In this document: positions 1 to 4,985 of the stretch, one piece after another | How the letters are laid out: every line of letters starts with the position of its first letter | Position numbering within the stretch: the first letter of the stretch is position 1 | Assembly (NCBI GenBank): GCA_009786345.1 | Contig: WQTJ01000076.1 | Location: 1-5,409 of the forward strand | DNA: 5,409 nt | Source: Dehalococcoidia bacterium | Lineage (GTDB): Bacteria > Chloroflexota > Dehalococcoidia > Dehalococcoidales > UBA1222 | Direction of reading: 5' to 3' | Program-made: the position numbers and the translations under genes | The notes under the pieces: generated by a model | Database searches by the model: none | Seen by the model: only the letters and a program-made list of their open reading frames with translations | Told to the model about the DNA's origin: nothing

Positions 1-165
1 TTGCAAGCAGTGGCTGGCGGGCTTGACATAAATGAGATTCGCAATGGTATAACTGCAGTAAAAGTTGCGTCTAAGCAACTTTGGCAAAATGTCAGCTCGC
101 GTTTGGTATTGGATGTCATGATGTTGGATATGCCAGTGCCTAGTTTAAAAAGAATTAGAGTTTAG
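1..165 (+). CDS. holB: DNA polymerase III delta' subunit, C-terminal fragment (5' end outside window)
   Basis: An open frame enters at base 1 and ends at TAG (163-165), giving 54 residues. The tail contains the pattern LWQNVSSRLVLDVMMLDMP. This resembles the C-terminal collar helices of clamp-loader delta' subunits, which typically read N-x-N/S-x-R-L-x-L-E-x-L-L-L-x-L-P. Delta' is a non-catalytic member of the clamp-loader complex that places the sliding beta clamp on DNA. The catalytic-like AAA+ part, if present, lies upstream of the window. The next gene begins 9 nt after this stop and encodes a RicT/YaaT protein, and holB-yaaT adjacency is known in Firmicutes, which supports the call. The family assignment depends on a short fragment plus context. 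A different protein with a similar helical tail cannot be excluded. Confidence 0.68.
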   Translation: MQAVAGGLDINEIRNGITAVKVASKQLWQNVSSRLVLDVMMLDMPVPSLKRIRV

Positions 166-168
166 GAG
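164..168 (+). promoter_or_regulatory. Ribosome binding site AGGAG for the RicT-like gene
   Basis: AGGAG overlaps the upstream stop codon (TAG at 163-165). It sits 6 nt before the ATG at 175 but only 3 nt before the in-frame GTG at 172. The normal spacing favours ATG 175 as the true start. The overlap of stop and ribosome site suggests translational coupling with the holB-like gene. Confidence 0.75.
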
Positions 169-174
169 AGTGTG

Positions 175-1071
175 ATGTTAGAAGTTGTAGGTGTACGTTT
201 TCGCAAAAATAGCAAGATATATCATTTTGAGCCCGCAGGGCTGGGACTTAAACTTGGTGACAACGTAGTAGTGGAAACTGTTAATGGACAAGCTCTTGGG
301 CGGGTGGTGGTGTTTACTACTAAAGATCCTGCTGGGGAATTAACTGATCCGCTCAAGCCTGTTTTGCGACTGGCCAATCCTGAAGATGTAGAACATGCAG
401 TGAATCTGTGCGGCAAAGAACATGATGCACTAGCGGAGACAAGTCGTTTGGTCAGTGAACTTAATCTGCCTATGAAGCTTGTTTCTGCTGAGTATAACTT
501 AGATGCTTCACATTTGATAGTTTTCTTCAGTGCTGATGGGCGTGTGGATTTTCGTGACCTGGTGCGTGAGTTAAGCCGTAGCTTGAAAGTACGTGTGGAG
601 TTGCGCCAGATAGGACCACGAGACGAAACCAAGTTGCTTGGGGGTTTTGGCAGATGCGGGCGTGAACATTGTTGTGCTGCTTTCTTGGATGAGTTTTCTC
701 CTGTTTCTATCAAGATGGCCAAGGCGCAGGATTTGCCGCTTAACCCTATGAAGATTTCAGGTGTGTGTGGGCGTTTGCTTTGCTGCTTGGGATATGAGTG
801 TGATCAGTATCGTGCCATCAAAGAAAAGATGCCTTTTAATGGCCAGCGTGTTCTAACAGATTCTGGCCCGGGTGTTGTGGTTGGGCAGAACACATTGGCA
901 GAGAAAGTGTTGGTTGAATATGAAACGGGCGTACGCTTGGAGTTACCTGCCTCAAAGATTAAAATATTGGAGCCACGCACTGCTGAAAAAGGCGTGCAAA
1001 ATGTGTCACGTTCTGTTGCTATAGCTGCTTCTCAACCAGCTGGAGAGAACTCGCTTGATGCTGTGAATTAG
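175..1071 (+). CDS. ricT: RicT/YaaT-type PSP1-domain protein, probable Fe-S cluster protein
   Basis: The protein has 298 residues from ATG 175. An in-frame GTG at 172 would add one residue but is too close to AGGAG. The N-terminal part has the family pattern of a beta-rich segment ending GDNVVVET-NGQALGRV (about 28-43). The PSP1 C-terminal region follows (about 58-146). A cysteine-rich part then reads GGFGRCGREHCC and SGVCGRLLCCLGYEC, with Cys 161, 166, 167, 198, 203, 204 and 209. The tail after about 270 is low in recognisable motifs. In Bacillus subtilis the homologue works with RicA (YmcA) and RicF (YlbF) in a complex that carries [4Fe-4S] clusters and affects RNA maturation by RNase Y and developmental phosphorelay. 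Whether those partners exist here cannot be seen. The gene is probably cotranscribed with holB, and the pair converges on the minus-strand operon. The family call is secure, but the role in this host is inferred. Confidence 0.9.
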   Translation: MLEVVGVRFRKNSKIYHFEPAGLGLKLGDNVVVETVNGQALGRVVVFTTKDPAGELTDPLKPVLRLANPEDVEHAVNLCGKEHDALAETSRLVSELNLPMKLVSAEYNLDASHLIVFFSADGRVDFRDLVRELSRSLKVRVELRQIGPRDETKLLGGFGRCGREHCCAAFLDEFSPVSIKMAKAQDLPLNPMKISGVCGRLLCCLGYECDQYRAIKEKMPFNGQRVLTDSGPGVVVGQNTLAEKVLVEYETGVRLELPASKIKILEPRTAEKGVQNVSRSVAIAASQPAGENSLDAVN

Positions 1072-1109
1072 GCTTGCTTTGAGTTGGCTGATGAAGCTGT
1101 AGAAAGTGC

Positions 1110-1152
1110 TGCCAATGATGAACTTGGCAAAAATCCAAGTTCATCATTGGCA
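1110..1152. terminator. Perfect 18-bp inverted repeat between convergent genes, possible bidirectional terminator
   Basis: The arms 1110-1127 and 1135-1152 are exact reverse complements (left arm TGCCAATGATGAACTTGG) around a 7-nt loop, CAAAAAT. It lies 38 nt after the ricT stop and 42 nt from the stop of the convergent zinc-ribbon gene, the usual place for a shared terminator. The stem is only about half GC. No U-run follows directly on either strand: on the plus strand TTTT comes 11 nt later at 1164-1167, and on the minus strand only a TTT occurs close by. Intrinsic termination is therefore plausible but not textbook. It could instead be a transcript-stabilising stem or a dispersed repeat. 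Confidence 0.5.
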
Positions 1153-1194
1153 ATATGTCGCGCTTTTCTCTATATATAGATTGTTATATCAGAT

Positions 1195-1422
1195 TTAGCT
1201 TTGTGACTTTTGCAGTCTATCTAAGATTTGCTTGATGCTGGCGAGTGAGTCATCTGTATCTTGAGTTTTTGAGGTGCTGGGAGATTCGTCTGGTTTCAAT
1301 CCGATGTTTTTGTGACATTCTGGGCATGGGATATTTTTCTGTAGCTTGATTTGACTGAGTTTAACCTCCAATTCAGCATCGCATTCAGGGCAGTGGATTT
1401 CAATCTCAAAATCTTCAAACAA
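1195..1422 (-). CDS. Small zinc-ribbon protein of unknown function
   Basis: The protein has 75 residues and starts with TTG at 1422. This is the only usable start, because an in-frame TAA lies six codons upstream (1438-1440) with no ATG, GTG or other TTG between. An AAGGA motif stands 7 nt before the TTG. Residues 11-14 (CPEC) and 33-36 (CPEC) form two knuckles of a four-cysteine zinc ribbon, 18 residues apart, with an alternating charged and hydrophobic stretch between. A polar, Ser/Thr/Asp-rich linker (about 43-58) leads to a short amphipathic C-terminal helix (about 59-72, SLASIKQILDRL). Such an arrangement suits a small protein that binds nucleic acid or a partner protein, but no specific family is recognised. 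It is downstream of the helicase-loader operon on the same strand, separated by 155 bp with hairpins, so it may be expressed by read-through or from its own unidentified promoter. Confidence 0.8.
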   Translation of the reverse strand: MFEDFEIEIHCPECDAELEVKLSQIKLQKNIPCPECHKNIGLKPDESPSTSKTQDTDDSLASIKQILDRLQKSQS

Positions 1423-1426
1423 TGGT

Positions 1427-1434
1427 TCATCCTT
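1427..1434 (-). promoter_or_regulatory. Ribosome binding site AAGGATGA deciding the TTG start
   Basis: Read on the minus strand, AAGGATGA ends 4 nt before the TTG at 1422, and its AAGGA core ends 7 nt before it. The ATG inside this motif (1430-1428) is out of frame with the zinc-ribbon gene. The motif therefore supports the TTG as the initiator. Confidence 0.7.
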
Positions 1435-1513
1435 ATATTAACTGAATTTTGTATGTAATATGCAGTGTTTTAACATTTTGTTTGCTATCACAATGTCTTT
1501 AGGTGCATACTAA

Positions 1514-1540
1514 TAACCCTTGGGGTTACCCATCCCCAGG
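1514..1540. repeat. Overlapping, mutually exclusive hairpins in the gap before the zinc-ribbon gene
   Basis: TAACCC (1514-1519) pairs perfectly with GGGTTA (1523-1528) around a 3-nt loop. Alternatively, 1519-1525 pairs with 1534-1540 (seven pairs including one G-U) around an 8-nt loop. Both use the G-run at 1523-1525, so only one can form at a time. GGGGTTA also recurs at 1560-1566, and CCCAT occurs at 1529-1533 and 1549-1553, so further alternative pairings with the neighbouring hairpin are possible. The arrangement lies in the leader of the minus-strand zinc-ribbon gene. Function is not established. Confidence 0.45.
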
Positions 1541-1562
1541 ATAAAACACCCATTCTAATGGG
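1541..1562 (-). terminator. Weak intrinsic terminator candidate for the rplI-dnaB operon
   Basis: On the minus strand, 15 nt after the stop of the double-AAA+ gene, CCCAT (1562-1558) pairs with ATGGG (1553-1549) around a TAGA loop. It is followed at once by TGTTTTAT. The stem has only five pairs, so termination would be partial. The position and U-rich tail fit the end of an operon, with some read-through into the zinc-ribbon gene possible. Confidence 0.45.
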
Positions 1563-1577
1563 GTTATGATTTGGCAA

Positions 1578-2990
1578 TTATTCCGGGTGATCGATGCGTT
1601 TACGTCTTTGGTAAGACTGTTTTGTTTGCCCTGTTGAGACCATACTGGTGCGGAAGTCTGGTGCAGTGATATTGAAAGGAGTGCTTATTTTAGGGTCAGC
1701 CAAGCGCGAGCTGATGCGGCTTTCTAGTTCCTCCAGCGTCATATTGGTGGTTATTACCATAGGTAGTTGTGCATTGTAGCGGTAGTTGATTATTTGGTAC
1801 AGTTTCTCCTTCTGCCATTGGGTATCATTCTGCGCCCCGAAGTCATCAAGTACAAGTAGCGGGGTTGTTTTTATGCGCTCGAAAAGCTGATCATAAGACG
1901 TTTTACTTTCAGGAGAGAAAGTAGAGCGTAGTTGATCCAAAAACTCTGGAACTATTACAAACAAAGCCGGTTGTTGTGCCTGATAGCGGAAATTTACAAT
2001 GGCAGCTGCTAGATGTGTCTTGCCGCAACCGGTTTCACCTTGAAATAATAACCAGCCTTCTGGCGCCTTGGCGAAATCAATCGCTAGATTATAAGCACGT
2101 GACAGATTTTCCTGTTGCTCTTGTGGCAAGTTGATGCGGCGGTAATCGAAAGATGAGAAAGTCATATTTTTTTGTAGTTCAAGGTCTGCTTTCCAGAAAT
2201 AATCTGCTGAATTAACATCCTCGTCCAGCAAAAAGACTTGGCATAACTTCTCGTTTTTCAGACGACTACGCAAGCGTGCATCCATATGTTCAGGGTTGTT
2301 TTCTGATGTTATAACGGTGGGCAATTCATAGTTGAAGCGGTGCGTCAGAAGTTGGTCTAGTTTTTCCTGAGCCCAAGGAGTGCTGGCTTGTGTGCCTAGG
2401 TCGTCTAGGATTAGAAGTGGAGTATTGCGCACTTGATCAAATAAGCGGTCGTATGTCAGTGTGCTGTCAGGGCTGAAAGCTGAGCGCAGGTGATCCAATA
2501 AATCCGCTGCTGTGATGAAAAATGCTATAGCGTTGTGAGAGATGTGTTCGTTGGCGATGGCAGCGGCTAAATGTGTCTTTCCGCTACCAACTGAGCCTAT
2601 AAATACTAGCCAGCCGGTTGGCGTGGTAGCAAACTGTTTGGCTGCTGTGAAAGCGGCGTTGAAACGTTTTTGTATACGTACATCTCCTCTACATCCATAT
2701 GGTGTCAGCTTATCGAAAGTGACATTTTTCAACGCGCCCAAATTTGCATATGTTTCTAGTTGTTGGCGGTGTTTGGCGTTGCACTGTTTTTGGATGCACT
2801 GACAGGAAACCGCATTGCTGTAGTCTGGTTTGCCGTTTGGCAACATAGGATAAACGAACCCAGCTCCATTACAGGTGGAGCATACAACGCTATGCTGTGG
2901 CTGTTCTTCAGCGTTGGATAAGATGTCCGTATGATCCGCGTATGTATTTGTCTGGATCTTCTTGGGAAATATTTTGCCTATTTGTTCCAT
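1578..2990 (-). CDS. Helicase-loader-like protein with two tandem DnaC/IstB-type AAA+ domains
   Basis: This 470-residue protein is much longer than ordinary DnaC/DnaI loaders (about 240-330). Cysteines 37, 40, 63, 65 and 70 (CSTCNGAGF...SCQC) form an N-terminal zinc-binding region of the type found ahead of DnaC-like ATPases. AAA+ domain 1 has Walker A GSVGSGKT (132-139), Walker B LLILDDLG (192-199) and a terminal R-x-SRL motif (241-244). AAA+ domain 2 has Walker A GETGCGKT (318-325), Walker B LLVLDDFG (378-385), sensor-1-like ITTN (413-416) and ISSRL (426-430). The two align without gaps at an offset of 186 residues. DnaC/DnaI proteins bind the DnaB hexamer and deliver it to single-stranded DNA using ATP, and the nearby dnaB and DnaD-like genes support that role. 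The ATG at 2990 has GAAGG 8 nt upstream. No ATG, GTG or TTG occurs between it and Cys37, so the 83-nt overlap with the preceding gene is unavoidable. IstB-like transposition helpers share the fold, but no transposase gene is seen. Confidence 0.88.
   Translation of the reverse strand: MEQIGKIFPKKIQTNTYADHTDILSNAEEQPQHSVVCSTCNGAGFVYPMLPNGKPDYSNAVSCQCIQKQCNAKHRQQLETYANLGALKNVTFDKLTPYGCRGDVRIQKRFNAAFTAAKQFATTPTGWLVFIGSVGSGKTHLAAAIANEHISHNAIAFFITAADLLDHLRSAFSPDSTLTYDRLFDQVRNTPLLILDDLGTQASTPWAQEKLDQLLTHRFNYELPTVITSENNPEHMDARLRSRLKNEKLCQVFLLDEDVNSADYFWKADLELQKNMTFSSFDYRRINLPQEQQENLSRAYNLAIDFAKAPEGWLLFQGETGCGKTHLAAAIVNFRYQAQQPALFVIVPEFLDQLRSTFSPESKTSYDQLFERIKTTPLLVLDDFGAQNDTQWQKEKLYQIINYRYNAQLPMVITTNMTLEELESRISSRLADPKISTPFNITAPDFRTSMVSTGQTKQSYQRRKRIDHPE
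1698..2171 (-). repeat. Second copy of the internally duplicated AAA+ module
   Basis: This stretch encodes residues 274-431 of the double-AAA+ protein, from KNMTF to SSRLA. It aligns with residues 88-245 with no insertion or deletion. Shared blocks include KN-x-TF, GW-x-F, GKTHLAAAI, FSP-x-S, TPLL-x-LDD and SRL. This copy keeps a canonical ITTN sensor-1 stretch and has Cys322 inside its Walker A loop. Confidence 0.85.
2256..2729 (-). repeat. First copy of the internally duplicated AAA+ module
   Basis: This stretch encodes residues 88-245 of the double-AAA+ protein, from KNVTF to the SRLK end. Compared by eye with the second copy, about 63 of about 130 positions from Walker A region to the SRL motif are identical, and slightly less over the whole 158-residue module. 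The sensor-1 region reads ITSEN rather than ITTN. Confidence 0.85.
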
Positions 2991-3615
2991 TTTTTTTACC
3001 TTCGCTGAGCCAGCGTTCTAGTATGCGTGAAATGTAGCGCCAGTTACGCTTATTGGCATAAACTGCTTCACGTATGGCATCACGTATCCATTCTTCAGAA
3101 TACTGCATCAGTGCGTCTTTCAGTTCTTCGGCGACCATAGGTGTTAGTAACCCGATATTTTCTTCATAGATGCTAAAAATATCTTTTTGCTCTGCTGGTA
3201 GAAATACTGGTTTGATCGCTTCAATATTTGGTAGTTTGAGTTTTCCATTGTGTATGTGCTCAACTGCCTGACGATTTTCTTGCGTGTTAAGAAAATATAA
3301 ATGTTCATCGCAGTCTTCTTTTGTAACTTCTACATGGACGATCATCCCGCGTTTTACTGCGACTGTGAGGGAATCTAGTAACACTTTGGAGGCAGCCTCA
3401 TTTGCGTTCTGCATGCTGGATATTAAAGAAGCGTTTGACATAAGCTCACTTAAGCTGACGTAGCGTGGGCTTCCTTTTTTTGTGTAAAGTGTTTGAAATA
3501 TGTATAGCATACATTTTAGCTCATGGCTTTCCATTTCTGGCATGAGCATGTTCATGAACAGATTTGGCACTGGTGTAAACTGCATATTGGCCGGGAATCC
3601 GTTAAAGTTTGTCAT
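2908..3615 (-). CDS. DnaD-domain replication initiation protein
   Basis: This 235-residue protein has a winged-helix-like N-terminal part (about 1-115, beginning FNGFP...FTPVPNLF). A linker rich in Pro and Lys follows. A C-terminal DnaD/DnaB2-type helical domain spans about 146-206 and includes IFSIYEENIG, EEWIRDAIREAV and NWRYISRILERW. The tail DPDKYIRGSYGHLIQR resembles the conserved end of other DnaD-like proteins, so the overlap with the next gene is probably genuine coding sequence. DnaD-type proteins bind DNA, remodel the origin or restart site, and help recruit the helicase loader. The ATG at 3615 follows the dnaB stop by 5 nt and has no visible Shine-Dalgarno site, which suggests initiation coupled to dnaB translation. 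The conserved GFP motif just after it argues against the later Met at residue 11. The N-terminal form looks Chloroflexota-like from memory, which is inference. Confidence 0.87.
   Translation of the reverse strand: MTNFNGFPANMQFTPVPNLFMNMLMPEMESHELKCMLYIFQTLYTKKGSPRYVSLSELMSNASLISSMQNANEAASKVLLDSLTVAVKRGMIVHVEVTKEDCDEHLYFLNTQENRQAVEHIHNGKLKLPNIEAIKPVFLPAEQKDIFSIYEENIGLLTPMVAEELKDALMQYSEEWIRDAIREAVYANKRNWRYISRILERWLSEGKKNGTNRQNISQEDPDKYIRGSYGHLIQR
2990..3003 (-). promoter_or_regulatory. Ribosome site GAAGG and A8 run at the start of the double-AAA+ gene
   Basis: On the minus strand, GAAGG (3003-2999) is followed by T and eight A residues (2997-2990), the last of which is the A of the ATG. The spacing of 8 nt from GAAGG to ATG is normal. 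The whole site lies within the coding sequence of the DnaD-like gene, so the two genes are likely to be translationally coupled. The A8 run is a candidate slippage site. Confidence 0.7.
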
Positions 3616-3620
3616 GATAA

Positions 3621-4985
3621 TTATGGTGTTGCGTTGTAGAGGTTATCGAATTTGGTAAGGGCGGTTTTAAAACGTACCTTGACTTGTCCAATTGGACCAT
3701 TGCGGTGTTTGGCTACAATGATGTCGGCTAGTTCACGTGGGTATTCTTGGTTGGGATGTTCACGCTCCCAGTCCTCTTCTGTCTTGTAATATACTTCATC
3801 GCGGTAGATGAAAATCACGATGTCGGCATCTTGTTCAATAGCTCCGGACTCTCGCAGATCTGATAATTGTGGTATATGAGTGGCACGTCCTTCAACAGCA
3901 CGTGAGAGCTGTGAGACAGCGATTAATGGCACATTAAGTTCGCGGGCAAGACCTTTGAGCGACCGTGTGATGTTGGATAACTCCTGTACTCTATTTTCTG
4001 ATCTGCCTTCGCTTTGCAATAGTTGCAGATAGTCTAAGATTATTAAATCCAAAGGGTGTTCATAGTGCAAGCGACGTGCCTTGCTACGCATTTCTACTAC
4101 TCGCACCATCGGAGAATCATCAATATAGATGGAAGCGGATGAAAGCTTTCCCTGTGCTTCCATAATGGCACGTTCTTCATCATCAGTGTTGAAACCTAAC
4201 CGCATGCGCTTGGAATTCACTTCGGCTTCTGAAGCTAACAAGCGCTGCACTAATGACTCATTTGACATTTCTAAGCTGAAAATGGCTACACAGGCACCTT
4301 GGTCTATGGCAGCATTGCGTGCAATATTCATGGCAAGCGAAGTTTTACCCATTGATGGACGTCCGGCCAATACGATTAAATCTGAACGTTGCATGCCGCC
4401 TAGCAATTCGTCCAAACCATGAAATCCTGAATTAATGTGTGGCATGCGTTGAAAAACACCTTCTTCAGGTGGTTTCGGCTCCTCGAAGTACTTGTCCAGA
4501 ATATTTTTGATAGGGATGAAGTCCAAACGCCCGCGTTCGGTGCGCAAGCGGAACAAAACATCTTCTGCTTTGTTAAGGGTGTTGCTGATATCCGGATCGG
4601 CTTCATAGCCAAACGTAGAAATCTTGTCGCCAGCTGATATAAGTTGACGCATGAGAGATAAGCGGTACACGATTTGGGCATAATGCTCAATGTCGAGTGA
4701 CGTTGGCACAATTGAAATCAAGTGGTTGAGGTAGGCGGCACCGCCAACCTTTTCCAATAGCCCTTGTCTGTCAAGCTCTTGGGCTACGGTAATTTGGTCA
4801 ATAGCTTCATCGCGGTGGTAAATGGTCAGTGCTGCTTGATATATCCGGCGGTTGGATTCAGAGAGGAAGTCATCCGGTCGCAACAAAACAGCTACTTGAT
4901 ATACACTTTTACCATCAATCAATAACGAACCATTGACGGCTTCTTCAGCGTCTATATCGTGAGGGGGTAGATTGGCAACAGCCAT
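3621..4985 (-). CDS. dnaB: Replicative DNA helicase DnaB
   Basis: This 454-residue protein has the normal length for DnaB with no intein. The helical N-terminal domain (about 5-110, starting LPPHDIDAEEAVNGSLL) is followed by a linker helix region. The RecA-like ATPase then begins around 183 (INSGFHGLDELLGG). It shows Walker A GRPSMGKT (208-215), the catalytic glutamate in FSLEMS (E239), Walker B LIILDYLQL (D318), the SQLSR motif (358-362), the LSDLRESGAIEQDAD stretch (374-388) and the arginine-finger segment KHRNGPIG (R428). DnaB forms a ring hexamer that unwinds the replication fork 5' to 3' and contacts primase and the clamp loader. The ATG at 4985 follows the rplI stop directly and has GAGGG 7 nt upstream. 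The rplI-dnaB pairing is common in bacteria. All key residues appear intact. Confidence 0.97.
   Translation of the reverse strand: MAVANLPPHDIDAEEAVNGSLLIDGKSVYQVAVLLRPDDFLSESNRRIYQAALTIYHRDEAIDQITVAQELDRQGLLEKVGGAAYLNHLISIVPTSLDIEHYAQIVYRLSLMRQLISAGDKISTFGYEADPDISNTLNKAEDVLFRLRTERGRLDFIPIKNILDKYFEEPKPPEEGVFQRMPHINSGFHGLDELLGGMQRSDLIVLAGRPSMGKTSLAMNIARNAAIDQGACVAIFSLEMSNESLVQRLLASEAEVNSKRMRLGFNTDDEERAIMEAQGKLSSASIYIDDSPMVRVVEMRSKARRLHYEHPLDLIILDYLQLLQSEGRSENRVQELSNITRSLKGLARELNVPLIAVSQLSRAVEGRATHIPQLSDLRESGAIEQDADIVIFIYRDEVYYKTEEDWEREHPNQEYPRELADIIVAKHRNGPIGQVKVRFKTALTKFDNLYNATP

Noticed and set aside
222..722. Open frame of 166 codons on the minus strand inside the RicT-like gene
   Set aside because: It lies wholly antisense to a clear family member, its product is rich in Ser, Arg and Thr with no motif, and it has no ribosome site of note. 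It is a shadow of the real gene.
1441..1510. Possible promoter for the zinc-ribbon gene, with TTGTGA at 1493-1488 and several AT-rich hexamers
   Set aside because: No -10-like hexamer occurs at 16-18 nt spacing. The nearest match (TAAAAC) is at 15 nt and matches only four of six bases.
2542..2802. Plus-strand open frame of 86 codons opposite the first AAA+ module
   Set aside because: It is antisense to the zinc region and Walker A of the loader gene, and its product has no motif. It is a by-product of the coding strand.
1578..2990. The double-AAA+ protein as an IstB transposition helper from an insertion sequence
   Set aside because: No transposase, terminal inverted repeats or target duplications are seen, and the gene sits tightly coupled to dnaB and a DnaD-like gene, which fits a helicase loader better.
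4129..4422. Plus-strand open frame of 97 codons opposite dnaB
   Set aside because: It is antisense to the conserved DnaB ATPase core and has no independent evidence.
4400..4711. Open frame of 103 codons on the minus strand within dnaB
   Set aside because: It overlaps intact dnaB coding sequence in another frame and shows no recognisable domain. The dnaB frame is unbroken, so this is not a frameshifted piece.
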